Shown here: positions 55,340 through 62,768 of the stretch, piece after piece
Numbering within the stretch: position 1 is the first letter of the stretch
Layout: each line of letters begins with the position of its first letter
Assembly (NCBI GenBank): GCA_947372105.1
Contig: CANBSH010000004.1
Coordinates: 26,629-90,628, forward strand
Length of the DNA: 64,000 nt
Reading direction: 5' to 3'
DNA from: Chitinophagaceae bacterium
GTDB lineage: Bacteria; Bacteroidota; Bacteroidia; Chitinophagales; Chitinophagaceae
Made by a program: the position numbers and the translations under genes
Notes under the pieces: model-generated
What the model was told of the DNA's origin: nothing
Database searches by the model: none
What the model saw: only the letters and a program-made list of their open reading frames with translations

Positions 55340-55828
55340 TTATTTCATATTGATGTACTGAAGAGGTAAGCCTAAATTTCCACTACGGCAAGCTGCTATA
55401 ACATCCTGTAAATCATCTATTTTTTTGCCTGTTACACGAACAATATCGTCCATGATAGCAGCTTGCACCTTTAATCCACTGTCTTTGATTAACTTGACCA
55501 CTTTTTTGGCATCCTCTTGCTTGAGACCGTTTTTAACCGAAACCGTCTTTTTATAGATTTTACCGCTGGGGAAAGATTCCTTAGAAAAATCAAAAGAGGA
55601 AGCATCAATACCCTGTTTCATGGAACGGCTAATTAACACATCCACGATTTGCTGAATTTTCATATCCGATTCTGATTCTAATTGAATCAGGTATTCTTTT
55701 TTATTCAAATCAATCACTACATGATTTCCTTTAAAGTCAAATCGATTGATGATTTCTTTCTTTACTACATTCACAGCATTATCTAATGTTTGAATGTCCA
55801 CTGAACTAGCGATGTCAAAAGATGGCAT
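55340..55828 (-). CDS. YajQ family nucleotide-binding protein
   Basis: A 162-aa member of the YajQ/UPF0234 family. It begins MPSFDIASSVDIQTLDNAVN and has RFDFKGN near residue 33, SKESFPSGKIYKKTV, and GLKVQAAIMDDIVRVTGKKIDDLQ at the end, all conserved family pieces. Some homologs bind cyclic di-GMP or nucleic acid; the function here is not settled. It is 10 nt downstream of lgt on the same strand, so the two are co-transcribed. Confidence 0.93.
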   Translation of the reverse strand: MPSFDIASSVDIQTLDNAVNVVKKEIINRFDFKGNHVVIDLNKKEYLIQLESESDMKIQQIVDVLISRSMKQGIDASSFDFSKESFPSGKIYKKTVSVKNGLKQEDAKKVVKLIKDSGLKVQAAIMDDIVRVTGKKIDDLQDVIAACRSGNLGLPLQYINMK

Positions 55829-55838
55829 AACAATTGAA

Positions 55839-57002
55839 TTAAAGTGTTTTTGAATTTATTTTAGGAAACCAAGATTTAGATTTGATTAAAAATACAATTC
55901 CTAATAGTATTAAGAAAGTAGAAATCAATTCCGCTTGAGTAGGTTGAAAAGGCAAAGAAGTATATTTATTATTCACTCTTATTTTTTCAATAAAGAAACG
56001 TTCCCCTCCGGCAAATAAAAAGTATATGGCAGTTAAAATACCAGGCTGAGTGATTTTTTTACGAATCGCCCATATAATAGCAAATAAAATGAACATAATG
56101 ATAATCTCATAAAAAGTAGTGGGATAGACTGCCTCTGGTAATTGATTGCAATAATTACCTACACAACCTGGAATAGGCACTCCTTGATTCACTACATTAT
56201 GTGGATAATGATACGCCCACATCCAATCCGGTAACCATGAAAAAGGTTTTGGATTGTAATTCGCAATACCCCAATCACCATCTCCACTCATATGACATCC
56301 AATGCGTCCTGCCGCATAGGCAAAAATCATCGTAGGTGCCATTGCATCTGCAAAATGAATGACCCTCATATTGTATTTGCGAACGTAAATGATAATTGCA
56401 ATTGTTGCTAATATTAATCCTCCATAAAAGGTAAGTCCACTAAATGAAATAAGTGATCCCCATGGATCATTGATAAGGTCATCTATATTCTCTAAATTAT
56501 GGAAAATTTTAGCACCAATAAATCCCCATAAAGCTGCTTGTAAAACTATATCTCCTACTCTATCATGCGGCCACAGCATGACTTTGCGCGTTTCGGGCTT
56601 ATCTAATTTTTGTTTGTTTTTTTCCTGCCATTTTAAAAAACACAAAATAGCTCCTCCTACTATTCCAGCACCTATACTACCCTCCATAGAAAGTATAAAA
56701 GCCTGAGTATTATTTAATGCATTTTCAACCGTAAATGCACCTACAATTTTATACCCAAATAAAAATCCAAAAAAGAAATTCATTAGCAATTCTGAAATAC
56801 TTGCAGGTGCTCCCACGATATAAGATTCTTCCGTTGGAACAAACTCCCCTAATGCTTCTTTTCGTTTTAATTCACTATACAACACATACCCTGAAGCTAT
56901 AAAAGCTAAAGCCACAAAAAAACCAAAGGAGTTTACGAGTCGTAATCCATTTAATTTTACTCCAAATAAGTCTTCTATTAAATAATATAAATTGGGATAC
57001 AT
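55839..57002 (-). CDS. lgt: Prolipoprotein diacylglyceryl transferase
   Basis: Lgt transfers diacylglycerol to the lipobox Cys of prolipoproteins at the inner membrane. The 387-aa protein has about seven transmembrane helices. The family signature appears as HFADAMAPTMIFAYAAGRIG followed by CHMSGDGDWG, the Bacteroidota form of the GRxGNFxNGE motif. The C-terminal helix region has GERFFIEKIRVNN. It is longer than E. coli Lgt (291 aa), partly from an N-terminal extra helix and an inserted loop near residues 110-135. The several lipobox proteins in this window would be its substrates. Confidence 0.93.
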   Translation of the reverse strand: MYPNLYYLIEDLFGVKLNGLRLVNSFGFFVALAFIASGYVLYSELKRKEALGEFVPTEESYIVGAPASISELLMNFFFGFLFGYKIVGAFTVENALNNTQAFILSMEGSIGAGIVGGAILCFLKWQEKNKQKLDKPETRKVMLWPHDRVGDIVLQAALWGFIGAKIFHNLENIDDLINDPWGSLISFSGLTFYGGLILATIAIIIYVRKYNMRVIHFADAMAPTMIFAYAAGRIGCHMSGDGDWGIANYNPKPFSWLPDWMWAYHYPHNVVNQGVPIPGCVGNYCNQLPEAVYPTTFYEIIIMFILFAIIWAIRKKITQPGILTAIYFLFAGGERFFIEKIRVNNKYTSLPFQPTQAELISTFLILLGIVFLIKSKSWFPKINSKTL

Positions 57003-57055
57003 GATGAATGGTGATTATAGATTACAATGTTACTTAGAATTCTTCATTTACGTAT

Positions 57056-57085
57056 AAAAAAAGGGCCACACTAGAAAGTGCGGCC
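57056..57085 (-). terminator. Intrinsic terminator after the bacilliredoxin gene
   Basis: On the minus strand a 9-bp stem with one G-U pair (arms 57085-57077 and 57072-57064, loop of 4) is followed by seven U. It lies 50 nt after the stop and 60 nt before lgt. Confidence 0.85.
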
Positions 57086-57132
57086 GTATTTACTAACCCA
57101 TCTAAAAACAAAAAACGTTTAATATATTGTTA

Positions 57133-57549
57133 TTAATTACAGTGTTCTTGAAATACTGAAATTAAATGTTGTGCGATCACTTGAGCAGGTCTTCCTTCAA
57201 TTTGGTGTCTTTCAACCATATTCACTAGAACTCCATCCTTAAATAGTGCGATAGCTGGTGAAGATGGAGGATAAGGCAAGTGCATTTGTCTTACTTTATT
57301 CACCGCTTCCAAATCGAAGCCAGCAAAACTAGTAGTGATTCTTGTTGGTTTTTGAGTCGCATTAGCAACAGCCATTAAAACACCTGGTCTGCATGCTCCT
57401 GCTGCACATCCACAAACAGAATTAATTACTACTAGTGTAGTACCAACATTATTAATAGCATTTTCAACTTCAGTAGCTGTGGTTAAATCTTCAAAACCAT
57501 TATCTACTAATTCAGCTTTCATTGGTAAAACTATCTCTGCAGGGTACAT
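57133..57549 (-). CDS. Bacilliredoxin (BrxA/BrxB family)
   Basis: A 138-aa thioredoxin-fold protein of the YphP/BrxA (DUF1094) family, which removes bacillithiol from mixed disulfides on proteins. The CGC active site is Cys46-Gly-Cys48 in VVINSVCGCAAGACRPG. The start MYPAEIVLPMKAELV and the LPYPPSSPAIALFKDG segment are family features. It belongs with bshB1 in the bacillithiol system. It has its own full promoter and terminator, so it is a single-gene unit. BrxA or BrxB identity cannot be told. Confidence 0.93.
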   Translation of the reverse strand: MYPAEIVLPMKAELVDNGFEDLTTATEVENAINNVGTTLVVINSVCGCAAGACRPGVLMAVANATQKPTRITTSFAGFDLEAVNKVRQMHLPYPPSSPAIALFKDGVLVNMVERHQIEGRPAQVIAQHLISVFQEHCN

Positions 57550-57567
57550 ATCTTCTACTATTTAAAC

Positions 57568-57599
57568 CAAAATTAGGGATTTTAAAAATCACCTACAAA
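57568..57599 (-). promoter_or_regulatory. Promoter of the bacilliredoxin gene
   Basis: On the minus strand: TTTG at 57599-57596, exactly 20 nt, TAATTTTG at 57575-57568, then about 18 nt to the ATG. This is a full consensus match. Confidence 0.75.
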
Positions 57600-57689
57600 T
57601 TTGTTTTCAAGACATTTAGGCACTTAACACAAGGTTAATACAGGCCATTTTGTCTTAAAACAGGCTTAAAAAGCTTAAAAATGAAGGTT

Positions 57690-59126
57690 CTAGCGTAAAT
57701 ACCCCAAAATCTTGAGCATGCTTTGAGCGGTCTGTTCCTTCGCATAAACCCAATCCACCAGCTTCCCGGTCTTAGGATCTTTTTCTACGATAACATGTTT
57801 AGGTGATGGTATCAAACAATGTTTAATCCCTCCATAACCACTTATTTGATCTTGGTAAGCTCCTGTATGAAAAAATCCAACGTATAAGGATTCATTATTT
57901 TCTTCAGCCTTCTCTTCTTTATCAGCATCTTTTAATTTGGGTAGAAACACTTCATTAATATGTTCCTCAGAATCATAATAGTCATGTGAGTCACAAGTAA
58001 TACCTCCTAAAACCACCCTCTGATAATCATTCTCCCATTTATTCACTGGCAGCATCAAAAATTTCTCTCCAATCCCCCAAGTATCTGGCAAGGTAGTAAT
58101 GAAAGAAGAATCAATCATATACCAACACTCTCTATCATTTTGCTTTTTCTCTGCTAATACTTTATAAATATGCGCCATACTCTCACCCACCGTATAACTT
58201 CCAAATTCGGTATAAATATTAGGCATGGGAACTTTAGCCTTTTTACATGCTTTTTTAATATTAGAAACAATCTCATTGATCATGAATTGATAATCATATT
58301 CAAAACCTAAAGAATGCTTGATAGGAAAACCGCCGCCAATATTGATAGAGTCTAATTCGGGACATATTTTCTTTAGCTGACAATATAAGTTGATGATCTT
58401 ATTTAATTCGGACCAATAATAAATATCATCCTTAATCCCTTTATTTAAAAAGATATGTAACATTTTAAGTTGAAACTTATCTTCATAACCCTCTATCTCA
58501 TCTACATAAAATTCTAAGATATCCTTAGCGCGAATACCTAAGCGTGAAGTATAAAAAGGAAAACTAGGTTCTTCCTCTGCAGCCACTCTAATACCTACTT
58601 TGAAAGGCTGTTTGGCATTGCGTTTGTAAAATTGAAGCTCTTCTACATTATCTAAAATTGGCACCACATTTTTAAAGCCTGTGTTGATCAATTTAGTAAT
58701 ACGGCTAGTGTATGTTTTTTGCTTAAAACCATTACAGATAATATAAATATCCTTATTGATCTTACGACGTTTGTATAATTGATTGATGATTTCAATATCA
58801 TATGCAAATGAAGTTTCTAAATGTACATTATTATTTAAAGCCTCTTCCACAACAAATGAAAAATGAGAACTTTTTGTACAATAACAATAAAAATATTCTC
58901 CTTCATATTTATGCTTGCGGAAAGCTTCTTTAAACATTTTTTTTGCCTTACTAATTTGCATTTCAATTTTAGGCAAATAAGTAAGTTTCAATGGAGTTCC
59001 ATGTTTTTCAATAATGGCTTTTAAATCCACTCCATTAAATTGTAAATAACCATTATCATTCACTTCAAATCCTTCTTGTGGGAAATGAAAAGTTTGATTC
59101 ACCAGTGAAGTGTAGGTATTGTTCAT
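57690..59126 (-). CDS. speA: Arginine decarboxylase (fold III, Bacteroidota type)
   Basis: A 478-aa PLP-dependent decarboxylase of the alanine-racemase fold, matching the short arginine decarboxylase group of Bacteroidota. The PLP lysine is Lys85 in CYCTKSSHFSF. The phosphate-binding GGGFP loop is in SINIGGGFPIKH, and the across-dimer Cys is in GGITCDSHDYY, with GAYQDQISGYGG near the end. With aguA and aguB it gives arginine to agmatine to N-carbamoylputrescine to putrescine. A -7 box TAATTTTG (minus 59172-59165) lies 38 nt upstream. Arginine as substrate is inferred from family and context. Confidence 0.88.
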   Translation of the reverse strand: MNNTYTSLVNQTFHFPQEGFEVNDNGYLQFNGVDLKAIIEKHGTPLKLTYLPKIEMQISKAKKMFKEAFRKHKYEGEYFYCYCTKSSHFSFVVEEALNNNVHLETSFAYDIEIINQLYKRRKINKDIYIICNGFKQKTYTSRITKLINTGFKNVVPILDNVEELQFYKRNAKQPFKVGIRVAAEEEPSFPFYTSRLGIRAKDILEFYVDEIEGYEDKFQLKMLHIFLNKGIKDDIYYWSELNKIINLYCQLKKICPELDSINIGGGFPIKHSLGFEYDYQFMINEIVSNIKKACKKAKVPMPNIYTEFGSYTVGESMAHIYKVLAEKKQNDRECWYMIDSSFITTLPDTWGIGEKFLMLPVNKWENDYQRVVLGGITCDSHDYYDSEEHINEVFLPKLKDADKEEKAEENNESLYVGFFHTGAYQDQISGYGGIKHCLIPSPKHVIVEKDPKTGKLVDWVYAKEQTAQSMLKILGYLR

Positions 59127-59196
59127 TTTTAGAAAAGTCGTTTAGATGGTTATTTTATAAAGCACAAAATTAAATGATTCATTGGATTTTGAGCAT

Positions 59197-59227
59197 AAAA
59201 AAAACCACCCCCAATTTGGGAGCGGTT
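59197..59227 (-). terminator. Intrinsic terminator after rplT
   Basis: On the minus strand a 10-bp stem with two G-U pairs (arms 59227-59218 and 59212-59203, loop of 5) is followed by eight U. It lies 30 nt after the rplT stop. Confidence 0.85.
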
Positions 59228-59256
59228 CTTAGTATTTTTTGCCTAAAATGGCTTGA

Positions 59257-59601
59257 TTATTTAACGGACTGAACCAAAGCTTTGAAAGTTGCTGGTTCGT
59301 TCATTGCTAAATCAGCTAATACTTTACGGTTCAAATCAGAACCTTTCTTAGCTAATAAGTTAATGAATTGGCTGTAAGTAAGACCTTCTTCACGAACTGC
59401 AGCATTAATACGTGCAATCCACAAAGTACGGTACTCACGCTTTTTCAACTTACGGCCTACATAGCTATAAGTCAACCCTTTCTCTAATACGTTTTTGGCA
59501 ACAGTATATACGTTTTTACGTTTACCATAGAAACCTTTTGCTTGGTCTAAAATCTTTTTTCTTCTTGCTCTAGATGCAACGGCATTTTTTGAACGTGGCA
59601 T
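59257..59601 (-). CDS. rplT: 50S ribosomal protein L20
   Basis: A 114-aa early-assembly large-subunit protein. It begins [20 protein letters not shown] and contains [23 protein letters not shown] and [20 protein letters not shown], the L20 signature. In other bacteria L20 represses its own operon by binding the mRNA leader. It is the second gene of the rpmI-rplT transcript, with a 99-nt spacer after rpmI, and is followed by a terminator. Confidence 0.97.
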   Translation of the reverse strand: MPRSKNAVASRARRKKILDQAKGFYGKRKNVYTVAKNVLEKGLTYSYVGRKLKKREYRTLWIARINAAVREEGLTYSQFINLLAKKGSDLNRKVLADLAMNEPATFKALVQSVK

Positions 59602-59700
59602 AATTAATATTTTTTTGAATCCTGTTGAGCGATCTATTTAACGCTGTACATTCGGACTCGGTGATTTAAAATGTTTGAATCAATGGATAATTAAATGGTA

Positions 59701-59901
59701 TTATCCTTTTAATCTTAAAAGACGAAGAACGAAATCTTTGTTAGTAGATCCTACTAAACCTTTCTTTCTCATAGCTCTTTTACGCTTAGTAGATTTTTTA
59801 GTAAGGATGTGTCTTTTGAAGGCTTTTTGGAAGGTGATTTCACCAGTTCCAGTAACTTTAAAACGCTTTTTCGCGCTTGAGTTGGTTTTTACTTTTGGCA
59901 T
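59701..59901 (-). CDS. rpmI: 50S ribosomal protein L35
   Basis: A 66-aa basic protein: [20 protein letters not shown], then [21 protein letters not shown], which is the L35 signature. It is the first gene of the rpmI-rplT transcript, with a consensus promoter and a roughly 75-nt leader that contains a GC-rich hairpin. Unlike many bacteria, infC upstream is cut off from it by a terminator. Confidence 0.97.
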   Translation of the reverse strand: MPKVKTNSSAKKRFKVTGTGEITFQKAFKRHILTKKSTKRKRAMRKKGLVGSTNKDFVLRLLRLKG

Positions 59902-59920
59902 TATTATAATCTTGACGATT

Positions 59921-59954
59921 ACTCCCTGCTGGCGGCTCCGCTCGGGCGGTGCAC
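59921..59954 (-). promoter_or_regulatory. GC-rich hairpin region in the rpmI-rplT leader
   Basis: Within an AT-rich neighbourhood, about 34 nt are almost all G and C. On the minus strand it includes CCGC-CCGA-GCGG (plus 59938-59949). It lies in the predicted rpmI mRNA leader, 20-50 nt before the ATG. It is a candidate site for L20 autogenous control; this is an inference from position and composition. Confidence 0.35.
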
Positions 59955-59981
59955 TTATTGGGCCTTGTGGGAAATGGATGG

Positions 59982-60013
59982 CAAAGGTAGCGTAGAATTA
60001 GTTACTACCCAAA
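59982..60013 (-). promoter_or_regulatory. Promoter of rpmI-rplT
   Basis: On the minus strand: TTTG at 60013-60010, exactly 20 nt, TACCTTTG at 59989-59982. The TTTG is the end of the infC terminator's U-tract, so the two elements share bases. Confidence 0.75.
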
Positions 60014-60040
60014 AAAAAGGGGTCCCGAATTTCGGGACCC
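60013..60040 (-). terminator. Intrinsic terminator after infC
   Basis: On the minus strand a 9-10 bp GC-rich stem (GGGTCCCGA and its complement, 60040-60020) is followed by eight U. It separates infC from rpmI-rplT. Confidence 0.88.
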
Positions 60041-60094
60041 TCAACAAAATTTATATTGATTTTCAACAACTTACAGAAAGTAACTGGTTGAAAC

Positions 60095-60676
60095 CTAGCT
60101 AGCTGCTTTTTTCTTACCCCCTGCTTTTGGCTGGAAGATGGCAAACATTCTTTTACCTTCTAATTTAGGCATGCTTTCTAAAGTACCCACTTCCGCTAAT
60201 CTTTCGGCAAATTTTAATAATAATAATTGACCGCGATCCTGGAACATGATAGCACGACCTTTAAATTGAACATATGCTTTTACTTTGTTTCCATCTTGCA
60301 AAAACTTTTCAGCGTGTTTTGCTTTGAAATCAAAATCATGATCATCTGTACCTGGTGTAAAACGAATTTCCTTAATCTCACTTTGCTTAGAATTCGCTTT
60401 CATTTCCTTTTCCTTACGCTTTTTCTCGTATAGGAATTTTTTATAATCAATGACTTTACAAACTGGAGGATCAGCAGTTGGAGATATCTCTACTAAGTCC
60501 AAACCTTGATCAGCCGCTATTTTAAGCGCTTCTTGAGTGTTGTACACTCCAACGGTGATATTATCACCTACTAATCTGATTTGGGGAACTCGAATACGAT
60601 CATTAATACGATGCTCTGGTTCTTGTTGTCTTTGAAACCTTGGGTTAAATCTGGGTCCTCTGTTAGGTAATGCCAT
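60095..60676 (-). CDS. infC: Translation initiation factor IF-3
   Basis: IF-3 binds the 30S subunit and checks start-codon pairing. The 193-aa protein has RINDRIRVPQIRLVGDN with QEALKIAADQGLDLVEISP in the N-domain, the linker VIDYKKFLYEKKRKEKEMK, and the C-domain KEIRFTPGTDDHDF...KVKAYVQFKGRAI. The start is a normal ATG in MALPNRGPRFNPRF; many bacteria use AUU here for autoregulation. A 30-residue basic N-terminal extension precedes the family core. It lies 81 nt downstream of thrS. Confidence 0.96.
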   Translation of the reverse strand: MALPNRGPRFNPRFQRQQEPEHRINDRIRVPQIRLVGDNITVGVYNTQEALKIAADQGLDLVEISPTADPPVCKVIDYKKFLYEKKRKEKEMKANSKQSEIKEIRFTPGTDDHDFDFKAKHAEKFLQDGNKVKAYVQFKGRAIMFQDRGQLLLLKFAERLAEVGTLESMPKLEGKRMFAIFQPKAGGKKKAAS

Positions 60677-60757
60677 TAAGTAATTAAACGTTTATTTAAG
60701 TTTTGTAAAGATAGTCAATGTTATGATATGGGCGTTTTTTCTTATTTTTTTCTAAAA

Positions 60758-62698
60758 TTAAGCTTCTGGCGCCTTTCTCTCCTCAATTTCTTCCACCACC
60801 TGTGCTAAGAAAGCACCTTTATCTAACATACCCATGTCTCCTTTCCCTTGACGACGAACCGAAAGCTTGTTTTCCGCTACTTCCTTTTCTCCAATCACTA
60901 ACATATAAGGTACTTTCATTAACTCCGTATCACGAATTTTTTTACCAATTTTTTCATTGCGATCATCTATTTCCACACGCACTCCGGCTTTCTTAAATTC
61001 CGCTAACACTTGCTCCGCATAAGGCATGAATTTTTCACTGATAGGTAAAATTTTAACTTGTAATGGTGCAATCCATACAGGGAATTTACCCGCATAATGT
61101 TCTAATAAGAATCCAATGAATCTTTCATGAGTACCCAAAGGTGCACGATGAATAATCAATGGCGTTTCTGGTTCATTATCCTTGTTGGTGAAATTTAAAT
61201 TAAATCTTTTGCCTTGTGCAAAATCAACTTGGTTGGTAGCTAATGTAAATTCACGACCTATGATGCTCCATATTTGAACATCAATTTTTGGACCATAAAA
61301 AGCGCCCTCATCTTGTACTTCAATAAATGGTGTTCCTGTTTCAATTAATACGGCACGCACCATAGCTTCTGTTTCCAACCATAGCTCAGGCTCGTTAATA
61401 TATTTTTGACCTAACTTTTTAGGATCATGCAAACTTAAACGCATTACATATTTGTCAATTCCAAATATTTTGAAATACTTTAAATACATCTCATTCACAG
61501 CTCTAAACTCTTGGGCAAATTGTTCTTTGGTACAATAAATATGTGCATCATTCATATGCAAACAACGCACGCGCATTAAACCAAATAACTCACCACTTTG
61601 CTCGTATCTATAACAAGTTCCATATTCCGCTAAACGCAATGGCATGTCCTTGTAACTCTTAGGTTCTGCATCAAATATTTTATGATGATGCGGACAGTTC
61701 ATTGCTTTTAAATAATATTTGGTGCCATCTAATTCCATAGGTGGAAACATACTATCCTGATAGTAAGGTAAGTGACCACTCTTAATATACATGCTTTCTT
61801 TAGCAATATGCGGAGTCACAACACGCTTGTAGCCTGCAGCTTCTTCTGTTTCTTTTGCTAAATTTTCTAACGCTTCAATAATAATAGTTCCATTAGGCAT
61901 CCATAAAGGAAGACCAGGCCCTACATCATCATCCATGGTATAAATACCTAATTCTTTTCCAAGTTTACGATGATCTCTTTTTTTAGCTTCTTCTAATAAT
62001 AAAAGGTATTCATCTAATTCTTTTTGATTAGGGAAAGTAATTCCATATACCCTAGTCAACATTTTATTTTTTTCATCCCCCTTCCAAAAAGCACCTGCAA
62101 TATTGGTAATCTTAATTGCTTTTATAAAACTAGTATTAGGAATATGAGGTCCACGACATAAATCGGTGAATTGACCTTGACTATAAAAAGTAATAGATCC
62201 ATCTTCCAATCCAGCTAATAAATCTAATTTATACTCATCTCCTTTTTCAGTGAAATAAGCAATCGCTTCTGCTTTAGACATTTCCTTACGGATATAGGCA
62301 TTGGCTTGCTTTGCTAATTCATTCATCTTTTTTTCAAGAGATAATACATCTTCTTCTTTGATGCTTTTATCCCCTAAATCAATATCATAATAGAATCCTT
62401 TTTCAAGCGCTGGTCCCACCCAAAATTTTGCTCCTGGAAATTGCATTTCTACCGCCTCTGCTAATAAGTGAGCAGAAGAATGCCAAAATGTATTTTTACC
62501 ATCCGCGTCGTCCCAGGTTAATAATTTGAGCGCCGCATCCTCTTGGATAGGTCGCGTGGCATCATATACTTCCCCATTCACCGAAGCTGCTAATACTTTT
62601 TTTGCCAAGCCCTCACTGATAGATTTGGCGATACCTAAAGCAGTTATCCCTTTTTCGTAGGATCTCACTGCACCATCTGGAAATTGAATTTGAACCAT
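60758..62698 (-). CDS. thrS: Threonyl-tRNA synthetase
   Basis: A 646-aa class II synthetase that charges tRNA-Thr. The order is TGS domain (VQIQFPDGAVRSYEKGIT), editing domain with HSSAHLLAEAV and the CRGPHIPNT motif, and the catalytic core with motif 2 YRYEQSGELFGLMRVR. The zinc Cys is in KAMNCPHHHKIF, motif 3 is in HRAPLGTHERFIGFLLEH, and the anticodon domain is C-terminal. The frame is open to 62746, but the ATG at 62698 (MVQIQFPDG) is the family start and lies 25 nt after a -7 box TACCTTTG (minus 62731-62724). Confidence 0.96.
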   Translation of the reverse strand: MVQIQFPDGAVRSYEKGITALGIAKSISEGLAKKVLAASVNGEVYDATRPIQEDAALKLLTWDDADGKNTFWHSSAHLLAEAVEMQFPGAKFWVGPALEKGFYYDIDLGDKSIKEEDVLSLEKKMNELAKQANAYIRKEMSKAEAIAYFTEKGDEYKLDLLAGLEDGSITFYSQGQFTDLCRGPHIPNTSFIKAIKITNIAGAFWKGDEKNKMLTRVYGITFPNQKELDEYLLLLEEAKKRDHRKLGKELGIYTMDDDVGPGLPLWMPNGTIIIEALENLAKETEEAAGYKRVVTPHIAKESMYIKSGHLPYYQDSMFPPMELDGTKYYLKAMNCPHHHKIFDAEPKSYKDMPLRLAEYGTCYRYEQSGELFGLMRVRCLHMNDAHIYCTKEQFAQEFRAVNEMYLKYFKIFGIDKYVMRLSLHDPKKLGQKYINEPELWLETEAMVRAVLIETGTPFIEVQDEGAFYGPKIDVQIWSIIGREFTLATNQVDFAQGKRFNLNFTNKDNEPETPLIIHRAPLGTHERFIGFLLEHYAGKFPVWIAPLQVKILPISEKFMPYAEQVLAEFKKAGVRVEIDDRNEKIGKKIRDTELMKVPYMLVIGEKEVAENKLSVRRQGKGDMGMLDKGAFLAQVVEEIEERKAPEA

Positions 62699-62756
62699 GA
62701 TTTGAATATAAAATATAAGACTGCAAAGGTAACAAATGCAGTTCATATTTTATACA

Positions 62757-62764
62757 TAGCTTTG
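62757..62764 (+). promoter_or_regulatory. -7 box (TAGCTTTG) four bases before a start codon
   Basis: TAGCTTTG fits TAnnTTTG and ends 4 nt before the ATG at 62769, in the 70-bp divergent spacer with thrS. There is no -33 TTTG at the usual spacing. A leaderless transcript is predicted. Confidence 0.5.
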
Positions 62765-62768
62765 TAGT

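Noticed and set aside
57550..57689. Riboswitch or small RNA between the arginine decarboxylase and bacilliredoxin genes
   Set aside because: The spacer is explained by the bacilliredoxin promoter and leader; no conserved riboswitch core is visible.
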